Assembly (NCBI GenBank): GCA_905250115.1
Contig: CAJNOI010000044.1
Span: 282,638 to 346,637 of the forward strand
Source: Adineta steineri
Lineage: Eukaryota > Rotifera > Eurotatoria > Adinetida > Adinetidae
DNA length: 64,000 bases
Direction: 5' to 3'
Positions within the stretch are counted from its first letter, which is position 1. Each line of letters begins with the position of its first letter. Shown piece by piece: positions 23,925-36,036 of the stretch. Position numbers and translations under genes: made by a program. The notes beneath the pieces are model-generated. The model ran no database searches. It was not told the origin of the DNA and was given only the letters and a program-made list of their open reading frames with translations.

Positions 23925-26900
23925 ATGCAAGTGGACAGTCGATGGGCTGAACCAGCCGTGGCTGATCAAGGTTCTGTTCCATTTGACGTTGATCATCAAC
24001 CAGATAGTAGTGACAACCCAATACCTACTACGACTACTATTATTACTCATTCACCATCTGTTAGATCTTCACCCCAACCATCATTAACAGCGATACCAAG
24101 TCTTTTTCCTCCACAACGTGTCGAACCAGTTGATATGCCCCGTCCTCAACAACAACAAACATTAAATCGAGATAAAACTGGCTATATTCAATCAACAACA
24201 AATGATGAACAACAAACAACTACTTCTTATCTAAAAAAAATGCCTGTTAAACACGTTACTCATCCAGCTGATCAATCTGCATTTGTTATTCTTTTAAGAC
24301 GTTTATCAAAAATTGGTTTTATAATATTTATATCTATTCCATGTGTTATTATAGTAACACTTATTTTACCAATATCTCTACTTCTACGAACATTTATACG
24401 TCTTACTTGTCGATATCATTGTACAGTTACACCATGTACATGTAGTTATTTATCTTCTAGTGATTTATTTTGGTTATATAATAGTAATACATCTATAAAT
24501 CGAAATAAAAATGAAGAAACAACTAAATTAAATTCTCAAACAAATGCACCTGTAGCAGCTGCAATATTTTTTCTTGATGGTAATATTAAATAAATATTTG
24601 TGTATTAGTAATAATTTAATATTTTCATTATAGGTACAATAAATGAAAAATCTTTAAAAAAACTTTTAATTAATCGTGCTGTAACTAATACTTCTCGACG
24701 TGGTTCAAATATTGGACATAAAATATTTCCACGTTTTTCTCAATTAATTGTTTCACATTTTTCTGGTATAATGTGGATTGATTATTCCGCTTTTTCTATT
24801 GATGAACATGTACGTGAAATACCACGAAATATACAAAATGATGAAGATCTTCAATCTTATGTGTCAACACTTGTCTCAAGTGAATTAACACTTACTCGAC
24901 CATTATGGCAATTACATTATAAAAATCGTACATCAATACGTCCAAATGATAGTATTCTTATATTTCTCTATCATCCGATATTATCTGATGGTATATCATT
25001 AATTCGTATATTATTAAAACATCTTGTTGATAATCGTACGACTCAACTTGATTTAAAACCACGTTTTGCTGGTCGTCACGGTGAACATATATTTGATTAT
25101 CTTAAAGCATATTTATTTGGTCATATGTTATTATGTAGTAAAATATTTTTTAATTCTTCTCGTGATAATTTTTTAAAACGAATTATTTTAAAAAATCCAA
25201 TTGTAAATATATCAACAAATAATTCGAATTTATCTAATCAACGACAACGAATAGTACATTGGTCTACACCATTTAGTTTAACACAAGCTAATCGAATGAA
25301 ACTTGTTACACGAACACGTATGAATGATCTTCTTTCAACATTAGTTATATCCTGTGTCAGATTATATTTAGAAAAACATGGGTAAGATTTTTTTGACCTT
25401 TTTTCTTCATAATAAGAATTCTTCAAAGAAAACATCAATAACATTTTCGTAATAGAATTGAATGACATATCATAGAAAAAAAACATTGAAGTCTGTTCTC
25501 AAGAGATTTTCACAATTTTTTTTTATCATAATTATATTTCCTTTATTATATTAAATGTGACAACTATATTCTCAAATAGAAAAAAATATTAATAATAGAA
25601 TTGATTTTATTTCAATAAGATATCAATGAATAATATTAAAAAAAATATTTTTTCGTAAATTTTATTTCGAGAAGAAAAAAAATTTAATATTCATATATCC
25701 ATTGAGACTACTTCTAATTTACATTGATCAATAAAGAATTCAAAAGAGAAAAATATCATTTGGGAATAGTAATCTCTACACTATATGTATTAAAAGAAAT
25801 AGCTATTTCTCAATTGAATTATTCTATTGAAATTCGTTTTCTTTTACATAAATAGTTTATCCAATTCCGAAAATATAAATTGTATTATGCCATGTGATCT
25901 ACGTTCGAATACACCGAATATTGTTATGGGAAATCATATTGCACATTTATCTCTTAAAATACCGATAAATATTGAAGGAAATATTCCAACATTATGGTCA
26001 TTTAATGATGATACGAAACGAATGAAACAAAATGGTGATTATGCTACAATGTATCTATTTAATTATATCAGTTATCTTCTATTTCCTATTAGTATCGGTA
26101 AGAATACATATTCTATACCGAAAAAAAATCAAAACACTTTCATTTCTTTCGCTCTCGTTATTTTTAGCTAATAGATTAATGGCTCGTATTTATAATAATG
26201 CTAGTTTATGGTTAACAACAATAACTGCTGGTAGTAGTACAGCATTAGCAACAATATCTATATGCAATCGAGATGTTCGAAGTTTAATATGTCTTAATCC
26301 AAGTATTGGTACACATAATATCAATTTTTGTGTAACAACATATGCTGATGAAATTCGTCTTGCTGTTATTGTTGATTCAAATCTTATACCTGATCCACAA
26401 TTTTTTACTGAATGTTTTAATCAACAAGTATAAAATAAAACAAAAGAAATCTTTTATTTAATTATATTTATTTGATTATTTAGTTAAATGTTGTTCAAGA
26501 TCTTCTTGCACATCGTCGAATTCCAGGTGAAATTCGTCGTACAACTCGACCACAAAAATTTCCTCTACCAAAAAAGAGTATTAGTAGTATATCGGATATG
26601 TCTGAAGATTTAACAATTGAAGAAGTAAAATAAAAAAATATTAAAAATATATATATTTTTTTCTTTGTCTGTTAATTAATAGATTCAATCGAAAATGTCA
26701 TCATTACAACAAGAATTACTTTCATTAAAAAGTCAATTTGAAAATGTTGATATGACTGATCCATCAAGTCAAACACAACGTTTAATAATTACAACAAAAT
26801 TAGAAGAATTAAGACGAGAATTTCGTGAATTACTTATTAAATTACAAGAACGTCAATGTGAATTATCTGGTATGATACCAAGTGATGAAGAAGATGAAAT

Positions 26901-27402
26901 GGATCCACATGTTCGTGTACGTTTACGATCGGCAAGTGTTGCATCAAAAATTTCATTAAGATCAAATGAACAAAGACAAATGTCAAAGTAGAATAGAAAA
27001 AAGGAAATAACAATTTGTATTTATTTATATTATTTTAGAATATATCAATTAGAAAAAGATAGTGAAAATGAATTTAGTAATAATACAATACAGAATCCTA
27101 CAACATTATCAAAAGTGAGTCTGGCCGGACAACGATCCGTAAGATAAAAATATATATTTTTGTTATTCTTTAATAATGACATTTGATACATATATATATT
27201 TAAGAATGAATCAGAATATGCCGGTATGCGTCGTGCACAATCTGTAAGTATTTGTGAAAATACTCGTGTTGATCTACAACGTCAAACATCAACAAGTCGA
27301 ACTCGACCAACAACACCATCGAAAAAATTAACGACTAGTACGAATGCTACTATTATTCATCTTGATCCGAGTGAAAATTGGAAACATGGAAGTGGACATT
27401 AA
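23925..27402 (+). CDS. Wax-ester-synthase/DGAT-like O-acyltransferase (882 aa, 8 exons)
   Basis: Exons 23925-24579, 24634-25381, 25856-26097, 26168-26427, 26484-26624, 26683-26987, 27039-27138 and 27205-27402 join in phase. After a Pro/Gln-rich N-terminus, a strong membrane segment (FIIFISIPCVIIVTLILPIS) precedes the acyltransferase region. The region opens with the family start (LSSSDLFWLYN, then PVAAAIFFLDG). It continues through PLWQLHYKN and YHPILSDGISLIRILL, and ends in a WS/DGAT C-terminal domain (NCIMPCDLR, NHIAHLSLKIP, SICNRDVRSL, FCVTTYADEIRLAVIVD). The family active-site motif HHxxxDG reads HPILSDG here, so the second, catalytic His is Pro. A coiled-coil and Arg/Ser-rich tail follows. 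Esterification of long-chain alcohols or diglycerides is the family reaction; activity is uncertain. Confidence 0.75.
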
Positions 27403-28045
27403 ATGAATCTCTAAACGAATGAGAAAAAAAAATAAATAAAAAGTTCATTTTGTTGTTTTGTTTTATTTTCATTGTTGCTCAATTTTTTTATTAACATTTT
27501 TCATTTCGTATTTTGTATATAGATTGGTTAATTGTGTGGTCTTTCTTATTTTCTGCGCATCTAGTTTTCATTGTTGTCTTGTTTTGTTTATTTTTTTTTT
27601 AAATGTGAATCAATCAAGAGAAAAAAAACAAATATAAGTTTATAAATATATGTCATCGTGAATATTGATTTCATTTTATATAATTCATCGAATATAGTCC
27701 GAGTAAAATTATGAATAATATTGTATTAAAGATAAAGAAAATTGATTATTATCTCAGTTTCTTATAATCCTTTTTTTAGGAAGTAAAACAATGAAAAACT
27801 ATATGTCTAATATTTTTTAGATATTATCTTCCAAAACATGACAATAGCACCCACTCTCAATGTATGCACAAGTATTATATCTTATTCATGTAGCATACAA
27901 CGAATTGAAAATAACTTTTGTATATTTTCTCACGTCATTAAATACTTTAATCAAAAGAGGATTTAAAATATCAATATCATTTGCATTCATATAAAAATAG
28001 TGAGAAAAAGTATGTTACTTCACTACAATTACAAAGCAAACGATA
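27403..28045. other. Intergenic region
   Basis: About 640 bp of AT-rich sequence between two co-directional genes, with AATAAA-like signals near 27433. Nothing else was recognised. Confidence 0.5.
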
Positions 28046-29088
28046 ATGTTATCAATCACTTTCTTGATCATTTCTGTTTTTACATTTTCTGGTTATGTGT
28101 ATGGTCAAAATCCAAAATGTGAAGCTTTTATTGATTTAACTCTTATTATTGATTCATCAGGTAGTGTACCTTCAAATGATTTTGAACAAGGTAAAAAAGC
28201 ATTGATTGATCTTGTTAGTCGTCTTAATGTTGGTGTACAAAAAGCTGGTGTTGCTATTATTAATTATGCATCAACTATGGAACTTAGTGCAATAAATGAT
28301 GTATATGAATTTGATCGTAGAGAATTACTCCAACAAGTAGCTGCTTTAAAACAAATAGGTACTAATACAGCTACAGGTGATGCTCTAGATTTAGCAAAAA
28401 ATTACTGTGAAGCCCGATGTCGAAGTGCAGGACAAGGAATTCCAAGAGTCTTTGCTATATTTACTGATGGACAAAGTAATGAAGGTCTTCCTGCAATACC
28501 AGCTGCTAAAGCTTTACGTTCAGCACCAATTGAAGGAACAGTTTTTGCAGTGGGTATTGGAAATATTGGTACAGTTGGCAAAGCTGAATTACTTGACATT
28601 GCTGGTGATTCGGATTATGTAATGAATATTGATTCTTATCTCGATTTAGCTCGTATTACAAATGCTATAACAGAAAAAATGTGTGAATTTCCTGCATTTG
28701 TTTTACCAGATACAAAAATTCAAAGTGAAATGTCAGCAAATTCAAGTCGATATTTTAAAATGAATACATTGAAAAAGAATGCATTTTTTGAAATCGAATT
28801 AAATGATCGAGAAGGACAAGTAAATTATTGAAAAAAAATATTATTAATATGAATTTTGATTTTCTTTTTTAATATTCTTAGGCTTTGATATACACATCGA
28901 CAACAAATAAAAATCCATCATCATATTCATCAAGAAGTATTAGTCGTCGTGCTGTTAATGGTACTGGAAAAGTATATACAACATATGTACCAGCAAATGC
29001 AAAAAATTTCTACTTCAGTATCAAAGGTGTAGCAGGAAAAATTAATAAATCGGATTTTATTGTCCGTATTCGTTCACTTGGTTTTTAA
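28046..29088 (+). CDS. Secreted von Willebrand factor A-domain protein (326 aa, 2 exons)
   Basis: Exons 28046-28819 and 28882-29088 join in phase 0. The first 20 residues form a signal peptide (hydrophobic core, then YVYGQ). A single VWA domain follows at residues about 25-220, with the metal-site motif DSSGS, a conserved TxxGDAL segment, FAIFTDGQSNEG and VFAVGIGN. The last ~100 residues are Ser/Lys-rich, beta-rich and unidentified. VWA domains of this type resemble those of collagens and matrilins and bind ligands through a divalent metal. The ligand cannot be told from the sequence. The protein is probably secreted and small for the family, with no collagen repeats or EGF modules. Confidence 0.85.
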
Positions 29089-29285
29089 AAAATAAATAAA
29101 TGAATTTTATTGAATAAATAGAAATGAAAATTTTATTTCCTAGTATCTTTGATTTTCGAAGTCTTATGAAGTTTTATTTAGTTAGGATAAAGAACTTTCT
29201 ATTATCAAACAGTATCATATCATGACAATAGTGTAATTTATTAAATAAAACTAATGAATTCATAGATTATATTAAAGTTATTATT

Positions 29286-31444
29286 TTAATTTCTTATTTC
29301 AACTATTGCTAAAATAGTTTGTGTCATATTTTGTGCGATTTCAAGTAATTGTTTTGCTGCATCTACATAATTATTTTGTATAATCTAAATTAAATATTAA
29401 TATAATAATTAAAGACAAACGATTAAAATAAAAATTGACCTCCGTTTGTGAATCACTATATAAAGTTGAAGTAGAAAAGAATTCAATACGTTTACATATG
29501 CCATATACTGCTGTTTCGAGACATTTGATACCAACCTACAATGAATAAAGTATAATTTTTTCTTTTAAGTTATATATTTTCATATATATATACTATAAAA
29601 TCTGCTTTAGTATCAATATTAAATAATGGTGCTAATCGTTGAAATGGTTCCTATAGACTATTAATCTGTTGTGCTACATCTAATGAAATATCAAGATAAT
29701 GTTCTAAACAATATTTATCAGTCATTTTTTTACTAAAAATAAAATTTTAAAACAAATTTCAAGTATCTCTTTTGAAACGTACAAACGTTTTTCTTCAATA
29801 GTTGTTTCTGTCATTTGCTGTACCATTAGATATTTATTAAATGCTTCTGTATTTGTATCAACTGTATTCATTAATGATTTTATTGCTGTATGTAATGAAG
29901 TAATAATTATTCGTATTTCTTTTTCGAATAATTCCCACTATTAATTTAATAAAAAAAATCAAATCGAACAAATTTTTTTCTATTGATTACTTTTCTCATT
30001 CCATAGGTTAATAATGCACACATTGTGCCCAATGCTGCACCTAATGTAGCAACAAGTGATGTAACACAATTTCCACCAGGTATTAATGTTCGTGAACCAA
30101 TATGATTCATAATATCTTTTAATTTCATTGAAGTTATACTTTCATCTTCATGTATAATATATTCAATAATTCGTTTTTTTGGATTAAATGGTGTAATCGA
30201 ATTTAAACCCAAACGATCTATAACTAAACGAATTTTTTGATCTTCTTCAAGAATAAATAAATTTTCCTTTTCAATAAAATAATCTGCAGCCATTAATAAA
30301 GATTTTAATGGTATAATACCAAGAATTTGAGAGCCACAAACACCAATATTAAGCATTTTAGCTTCTGCAACACATTGATTATAAACTGTATGAATATTAG
30401 TTACTTCAAAATCGATTAAATTAAAAGCAATTTGTGCTAAATTGCCTTCTTCATACCACCAACTATGACCACGTATACATTTTAATTTTTCAATCTAAAA
30501 TTAGAGAAATTTAATTGTGAAAATAATTTATTTTCATTTACTTCATTGCTGTTTGATCCTTCTTCACAAATATTTAAAGCAATACGATGAGCTTGTTCCT
30601 TTGTACTAAATAAATTGATATTGTATGTAATTAAATAATTTCTTGCACCAACACAAGTAGCTCCCCATGATGGAACAAATTCACTCGGTCCTTACATATA
30701 AAATTTAATTATATATTAGATTATTCTTTCAATTCTTACCGAAATCAGGTTGCCATTCTTTTTTTTTGAGCTAAGTAATCATTAAAAAACACGCATCAAT
30801 AAAATTCACTATAAATATTCATTTCTTACTTTATCATAAAGTGCTTCATATTCTCCATTACGTATCTGTGTTAAATCTCTTCGATACTCTTTTTCTTGTG
30901 CTTCACCATATAAATAAACAGGTACATGTAATTCTGAAGCTAAACGATTAGCAAATTCAAGTGCTATATCAATACAATCAGACATTGTAGCATTTCGAAC
31001 AGGTATGAATGGTACAACATCCTAAGAGATTATCTACAAAAATAAAACTGCATTTTTAAAACATAGTCTACCATGACACCAATTCGTGGATGTTCACCAG
31101 TATGTTTTGTCATATCAATTAAATTATGTGCACATCGAGCTGCAGCTATTGCTGCTTCAATAACTGCGCGTGGATGGCCTACAAATGCTATTTAAAAAAA
31201 ACGAATAAAATCTATCTAATAAATTCGAATTTTTACTATAAATTGTACGATTTGTTGATACACTAGAATCAATATCCAATAAAGATACATCTTCAATACA
31301 TGAAATAGCATGTGCAATTGCATCAATAACCTTGAAAATAAATTTTTTTTTTGAATATTATTAAAAAAATAATATAAACACAAAGATTACTTCTTTTCGT
31401 TGACCTTCACTGAAATTTGGTACGCATTCAATAACTTTTTGCAT
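29286..31444 (-). CDS. FTCD: Formimidoyltransferase-cyclodeaminase (542 codons, 11 exons) with in-frame TAG
   Basis: Bifunctional histidine-catabolism enzyme: it transfers the formimino group of formiminoglutamate to tetrahydrofolate and then deaminates it. Exons: 31444-31391, 31330-31237, 31187-31072, 31021-30830, 30770-30740, 30690-30542, 30494-29991, 29937-29783, 29732-29594, 29535-29440, 29384-29286. They total 543 codons against 541 residues in human. Signatures are [58 protein letters not shown] and [17 protein letters not shown]. At 29653-29651 (codon 459) the frame reads TAG where the family has Trp (human ASLWPALQ against rotifer NSL-stop-EPFQ). That would remove the last ~84 residues of the cyclodeaminase domain. 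The cyclodeaminase PGGGS loop reads PGGNC. Confidence 0.88.
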
Positions 31445-32240
31445 TCTATTGTTAATTGAAAATTATAAAATATGCTGCAAACAAACAAATTTCTTTTTTG
31501 CTGTACTGCAAATATGTTACTTTGCATTTTCTTTTCTTCTATTTACTATAAGTATAATGTATTTTTGATGTAATTTATCGACTTAGAAACGAATGACTTT
31601 GAAATACTAGATGGTGTTCGGGTTTCACTCGACTACGATTTCTTAATATTCATGATTATTTTGCGATGATATGTGGTGCGATTGTATTATCGAATCAAGA
31701 ATTATTTTCATTAAATAAGATCACTATCTATATCACAAATCGTACTTAAAAGGAGTTTCATTTAATAAGTTTTTTAAATCACTTTTTGGAGAACTGGATT
31801 GACCGTCTCATTTTATAACTATCGAGTGTATCTATACTTAATTTTCATATAAATATTGAATCAAGTTCTTTTAAAACAATCAGATTACTTCATTTTATTC
31901 TTAAGTAGAACTGGTCACGTTCACAAATAGTCTTATAAGAAACTTGCGATTAGTATTTATTAATTTAAAAAAAAACTGATCATAATTAAATTATCCATAA
32001 GATTAAAACTGAAACACACAGAGAGAGAAACTTTTTAGTTTTAAAATGTCTGTATTTCTTAAACATTAATTCCAATATTTTTAATAAATATAGAGTTTTG
32101 CATTACATATCGATGAGTTCGTAAGAACTGTTGAAAATAAAACATTTGTATCTGTTATAGCGAGTTCGTAACAGTATCTAAAGTATTTGGAAAATGAGTT
32201 TTATTGAAAATATTCAACTAATTATATCCTTTCCAGTTAT
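31445..32240. other. Intergenic region left of repeat island 1
   Basis: About 800 bp of AT-rich sequence upstream of FTCD with no recognised feature. It leads into the first copy of the 460-bp direct repeat. Confidence 0.4.
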
Positions 32241-32700
32241 TTGTTGCAATCAGCTGATAGAACTTGAGAGAAAATGAAAAGCAGACATAACGAACTTTGA
32301 TACTATCATGCTAAGGAGGAAAAAACATGGGTCCTGAGAACCACCGAAGTAAGTGAAGATCTACTTTCTAGCTTAGTTGAAAACTGTGGTTAAGCTCATC
32401 GATTTTTGATGTATTATAATGTACTATGAAGAATCTATTCGAACAAAGTAAGTTCTATAATATACGACGCTTGATTATTGAATAGTACGAGAATTGTGGA
32501 TTGAAAATCTATTATTTATTTTAAATGACTCTCATTTTTTATTTTAGATTATACCACTACGAAAAGAAAACTAAGTCTTTACTTGAGTGCATGATGGTGA
32601 AGAGAAAGGAGACATACGGGTTAGTGCGAGGATGTCAAGGGAATGGGAAGGTAAACGATGTCGTAAACATATGATGATATAAAATCCACACCCACACCCA
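32241..32700 (+). repeat. Direct repeat DR-a, copy 1 (about 460 bp), ending in CCCACA repeats
   Basis: This segment reappears at 36037-36506 with roughly 90% identity by eye, from TGATAGAACTTGAGAG through GAGACATACGGGTTAGTG. Each copy contains an intron-like stretch (GTAAGT...TTTTAG) and ends in C-rich telomere-like repeats. A coding module follows directly here. Short open frames inside it have no recognisable product. Confidence 0.7.
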
Positions 32701-32701
32701 T

Positions 32702-32991
32702 CCTTTATTAGTTATTGTGAATGGTGGTGCTGGAGGTTCAGATTCTAGTTCTGAACCAACACCACCAAGTTCAAATTCTGTACAAATATCGCCGAACAAT
32801 ATATCACAAATTCATGATGAACTAAAACAGATGAACAAATAATTAATTAATATGAACAAAACAAATTCATATTTATTTGTATGTATAATCTAGTATTACA
32901 TTCCAAAATAACTTATCTATTATTTTAGGTCGTTTCATCGTTGACAGTAGTCTCCTCCATCCCAATGGCAATTATGATATTAAAAAACTAA
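32702..32991 (+). pseudogene. Coiled-coil/tail-anchor module 1 (broken)
   Basis: Exon 1 (from 32702) reads PLLVIVNGGAGGS, a Ser/Pro head, then NNISQIHDELKQMNK and an in-frame TAA at 32840-32842. There is no start codon: the head is fused directly to C-rich telomeric repeats. A 50-nt intron (32879-32928) leads to a 20-residue membrane tail (VVSSLTVVSSIPMAIMILKN). It belongs to the same family as the modules at 33222, 33910, 34799, 37646 and 38584. Confidence 0.7.
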
Positions 32992-33029
32992 ATTTTTTTT
33001 ATATGTTGCTTCCCTCATACTGCTGTCGT

Positions 33030-33173
33030 AATGTTCATCCTGGATGGTAAATACAATCGTATACGTCTGAAAACGGTGCATCCCAGATGGTCTGAATGAT
33101 CGATCTTGAGGGTGGGTGTGGGTGTTGACTTTCCTAGTTCTGACACCCACACCCACCACCCACACCCTTCATT
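33030..33173 (+). repeat. Module spacer with telomeric foldback, family A
   Basis: A conserved spacer (ATGTTCATCCTGGATGG, then a hairpin-like CTGAAAACGGTGCAT) leads into G-rich repeats GGGTGGGTGTGGGTGT. A 17-nt core containing GACTTTCCTAGTTC follows, and then the complementary C-rich repeats. The G-rich and C-rich arms can pair along about 16 bp. The same arrangement recurs near 33742, 38490 and 39418, and inverted at 6960-7007. Confidence 0.75.
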
Positions 33174-33221
33174 TTATTGAATTTTCGGTGGGATTCACCC
33201 TAGCAGTACTATTTAAAACAA

Positions 33222-33625
33222 ATGGAACAACTTGAACAAAATCAACTTTTAGTTGTAGTTAATGGCGTTGGTATTTGATCAAGTTTGTCCTCTGACCCAG
33301 TACTAACACCATCAATATCATTTAATTCATCATCGCCAAATTCATTTAATCCAATAATGGATCAACTCAAACTATTAAACGATCTAATGATGGATAATAA
33401 TAGACAACTAATAGATATCAATAAACAAATGTTGGACTCAAATAATAAATGGGAGGACCAAATCAAACAAACAAACAAAGAGATGGTAAACATTCATCAC
33501 ATGATGTCGTTTTTATTGGTATGTATAATATACTATTATATTACAAAATAACTTATCTATTATTCTAGGTGATTTCATCGTTTGCGGTCATTTCTTGCGG
33601 TATAATAATGCTCAAGAATTTATAA
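33222..33625 (+). pseudogene. Coiled-coil/tail-anchor module 2 (one nonsense codon)
   Basis: Exon 1 (33222-33518) starts MEQLEQNQLLVVVNGV. It breaks at TGA (33276-33278), where the 38584 copy has GGA. It then continues DPVLTPSISFNSSSPNS and through heptads (DINKQMLDSNNK). Intron 33519-33568 (50 nt) is followed by the tail VISSFAVISCGIIMLKNL. Apart from the stop it is a complete module. The next ATG after the stop is at the coiled coil, so an N-terminally truncated product is conceivable. Confidence 0.7.
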
Positions 33626-33741
33626 ATTTTTTTTTGTTGTACTTCCCTGATACTCCTGCCGTAATGTTCGTCCTAAATGGCAAATACAATCGCAGACGTC
33701 CGAAAACGGTGCCTTGCAGATGGTCTGAATGATCGATCTTG

Positions 33742-33798
33742 AGGGTGGGGGTGGGTGTCGACTTTCCTAGTTCTCACATCCACCCACACCCACATCCT
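33742..33798 (+). repeat. Telomeric-repeat foldback, family A
   Basis: G-rich arm, the core containing CGACTTTCCTAGTTCTCAC, then a C-rich arm. Same core as at 33125. Confidence 0.75.
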
Positions 33799-33909
33799 GG
33801 TTTTTTGCCGGTGTAATTGTTAAAACAAAAACAAAACAATTTTATCTTCGTAATGTGAACATAGCCATAAACTTACTTTCACCAACAGATAAAATACCAT
33901 TTATATAAA

Positions 33910-34244
33910 ATGGAAGAAGCTCCTTTATTAGTTATTGTGAATGGTGGTGCTGGAGGTTCAAACTCTAGTTCGGAACCAACACCTCCTAGTTCAAACTCTG
34001 TACAAATATTCCCGAACAATATATCACAAATTCATGATGAATTAACAAAAATGAACACCGAATTAATGAAAATGAACAAAAAATTATCTGACATGGACAC
34101 CAAATTATCTAACCTCGATAGCAAATTCACAAATTTATTCATATGTATAATTTAGCATTATATTCTAAAATAATTTCTCTATTGTTTTAGGTGATGTCGT
34201 CGCTAGCCGTCGTTGGAATTGGGATCATAATATTCAAGAAATAA
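33910..34244 (+). CDS. Coiled-coil/tail-anchor module 3 (donor site mutated)
   Basis: Exon 1 (33910-34140) encodes MEEAPLLVIVNGGAGG, a Ser/Pro-rich head (EPTPPSSNSVQIF), then regular heptads (LTKMNTELMKMNKKLSDMD). The tail exon (34191-34244) reads VMSSLAVVGIGIIIFKK. The intron is in the family position, but its donor is ATATGT where the other copies have GTATGT. Splicing may fail, or use the GT four bases downstream, which changes frame and removes the membrane tail. Unspliced, it stops after 81 residues without the tail. Confidence 0.6.
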
Positions 34245-34798
34245 ACATATTTTTTGTTTGTCTTTGCCCCATGTGTTTAATACATTTATTTAAAAATAAA
34301 CAGTTAAAGAAAATAAATACTAAAAGAAAATTAATAGTAAAATACTACGTAAATCTTTATTATTTATAAAATAAATTGATAAAAGTTTTTGATAAGACAC
34401 GGCGGGACGGGACGGGACGCTGAAATTGTTTTTTTTGCGCGGGAGACGGAACAGTTCGTTATCAACACGGGACGGGACAGAAAAATCCTTGTCCCGCCGG
34501 TCTCTGGTTGATTCGAACAAATTTGTAAACAATTCAACAATCGATTCATTCGTTTTATGGTAACAGATGAGCAGAAGGGAAGAAAAAATAGTTATGATGA
34601 CCTGCCCGTTTCTAATGCAAAAGTCAAATCCTAAACATAAGGCTAAAGAGATGGAAGAAATAGAAGAACGGTCACAAGGTCAAATAGGGGGAAGAGATAA
34701 ACGAAGGTGTAACGCAACGCCTACACGTTGCTGCTTTATTTAATAGAATGAGTATGAAATAATGACGAGCGGATAAAAAAACGAAGAAAGAACGAGAA
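34245..34798. other. Spacer with a GC-rich GGGAC repeat and inverted repeat
   Basis: A GGGAC-rich tract at 34400-34420 recurs at 34468-34478. GGCGGGAC (34401-34408) is inverted as GTCCCGCC (34491-34498). This is strikingly GC-rich for the window and may be the remnant of a small inverted-repeat transposon. The open frames on the minus strand here are composition artefacts. Confidence 0.5.
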
Positions 34799-35104
34799 AT
34801 GACCGATGTGTATGCACATGCACGGCGGATATGTGCATACAAGAATATAGAAGAGATAGTGATGGATGAAATCCGTCACATCAACAACAGCGCAATGGTA
34901 TCGATCACAAAAGAGCTAAAACGTGTGAATAAGCAGTTAGATGATATAAATAAGCAGTTAATTGATATAAATAAAACGTTGTCATATTTTATGGTAAGTA
35001 TATAATCTAGTATTACATCCTCAAAAACAATTCATCTATTGTTTTAGGTAGTGTCGTCGACGGCACTGGTGTCTTCAATTTTAATTATGCTCATAAAAAA
35101 ATAA
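34799..35104 (+). CDS. Coiled-coil/tail-anchor module 4 (intact, divergent head)
   Basis: Exon 1 (34799-34993) and exon 2 (35048-35104) join in phase 0 through a 54-nt GT-AG intron to an 83-residue protein. The head (MTDVYAHARRICAYKN) is unrelated to the LLVIVNG heads. It is followed by a short coiled coil (ITKELKRVNKQLDDINKQLI) and the membrane tail VVSSTALVSSILIMLIKK. With the tail at the extreme C-terminus and no signal peptide, a tail-anchored topology with a cytosolic coiled coil is expected. It is one of the few copies without a break. Confidence 0.65.
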
Positions 35105-36036
35105 AAAATTTTTTTTCCATCACTCAAGATCGTTCTTTTTTTTTGTTGTGGTTGTATACCACATAGTAATCGTCTATTCTGTTGTTATTTTATACCATCT
35201 AGCTAATAGATTCTTTTGTTGTTATTTCAGCCACATAGAAATGATATTTTTTATGTGATCATTTACTATCATATATTAATGAATTTTGTTTGTTGTTGCC
35301 GTCATTTTTTGCCATTTAGTTAATAAAAGTATGTTTATTATTAAATATTTTCGCTTACCTGATATTATGATGTGCCTGATACGTTATTTAAAAACGATAC
35401 ACTTTGTTCGTTTAATTGAATACAATGACTCTTAACTGTCGTTTTGTAACAATGAATAAGTAGTGTTCAAACGTTGATATTTAAAAATGCATGTACAAAA
35501 AGACATCACGCAATGCTTTTGTGTAAGATCAGCAAGAATCTTTCTCCTTTTTCTGTCAAAAGAATGTGGTCTGAAATACCAAAAATTCCAATTTTCTGGT
35601 AATTCATCTAAGATTCGTTCTTTGCTCTTAATCAATGTACAGTCTTTTTATCATCAACTTCGCAGAACAATCTTTTTTCTTTTCCTGCTAAAAGTATCTG
35701 ATCTGAATCTCAGGACTAAAGAAGAATCTTAACCAAGTATTAAGCAAAACAAAAATCTGGAAAGAACGATCGGAAGAATATTGACTTGTGAAAGAGTAAG
35801 TTATTTTAAACTATATTTGCTAAAATTTATTTTTTTACAGTACCGTTTTCATCCCAAACAAAGACTAAAGTATTTTAAAGTACATTAAATAAATCTCCAT
35901 TTCTTATTTAGGGTCATCTGAATCGCGATCAAAGCTAGATAATTTTAAAGCATAATGACTAATTTTTAGTTTATACTTAAACTGTTTTCATTACGAAGAA
36001 AGAGTGAGTTTTTTAACAGTATAGTATTCCAATAAG
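35105..36036. other. Spacer inside repeat island 1
   Basis: About 930 bp of AT-rich sequence without a supported gene. The open frames at 35432-35732 on both strands have no recognisable content. Confidence 0.4.
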
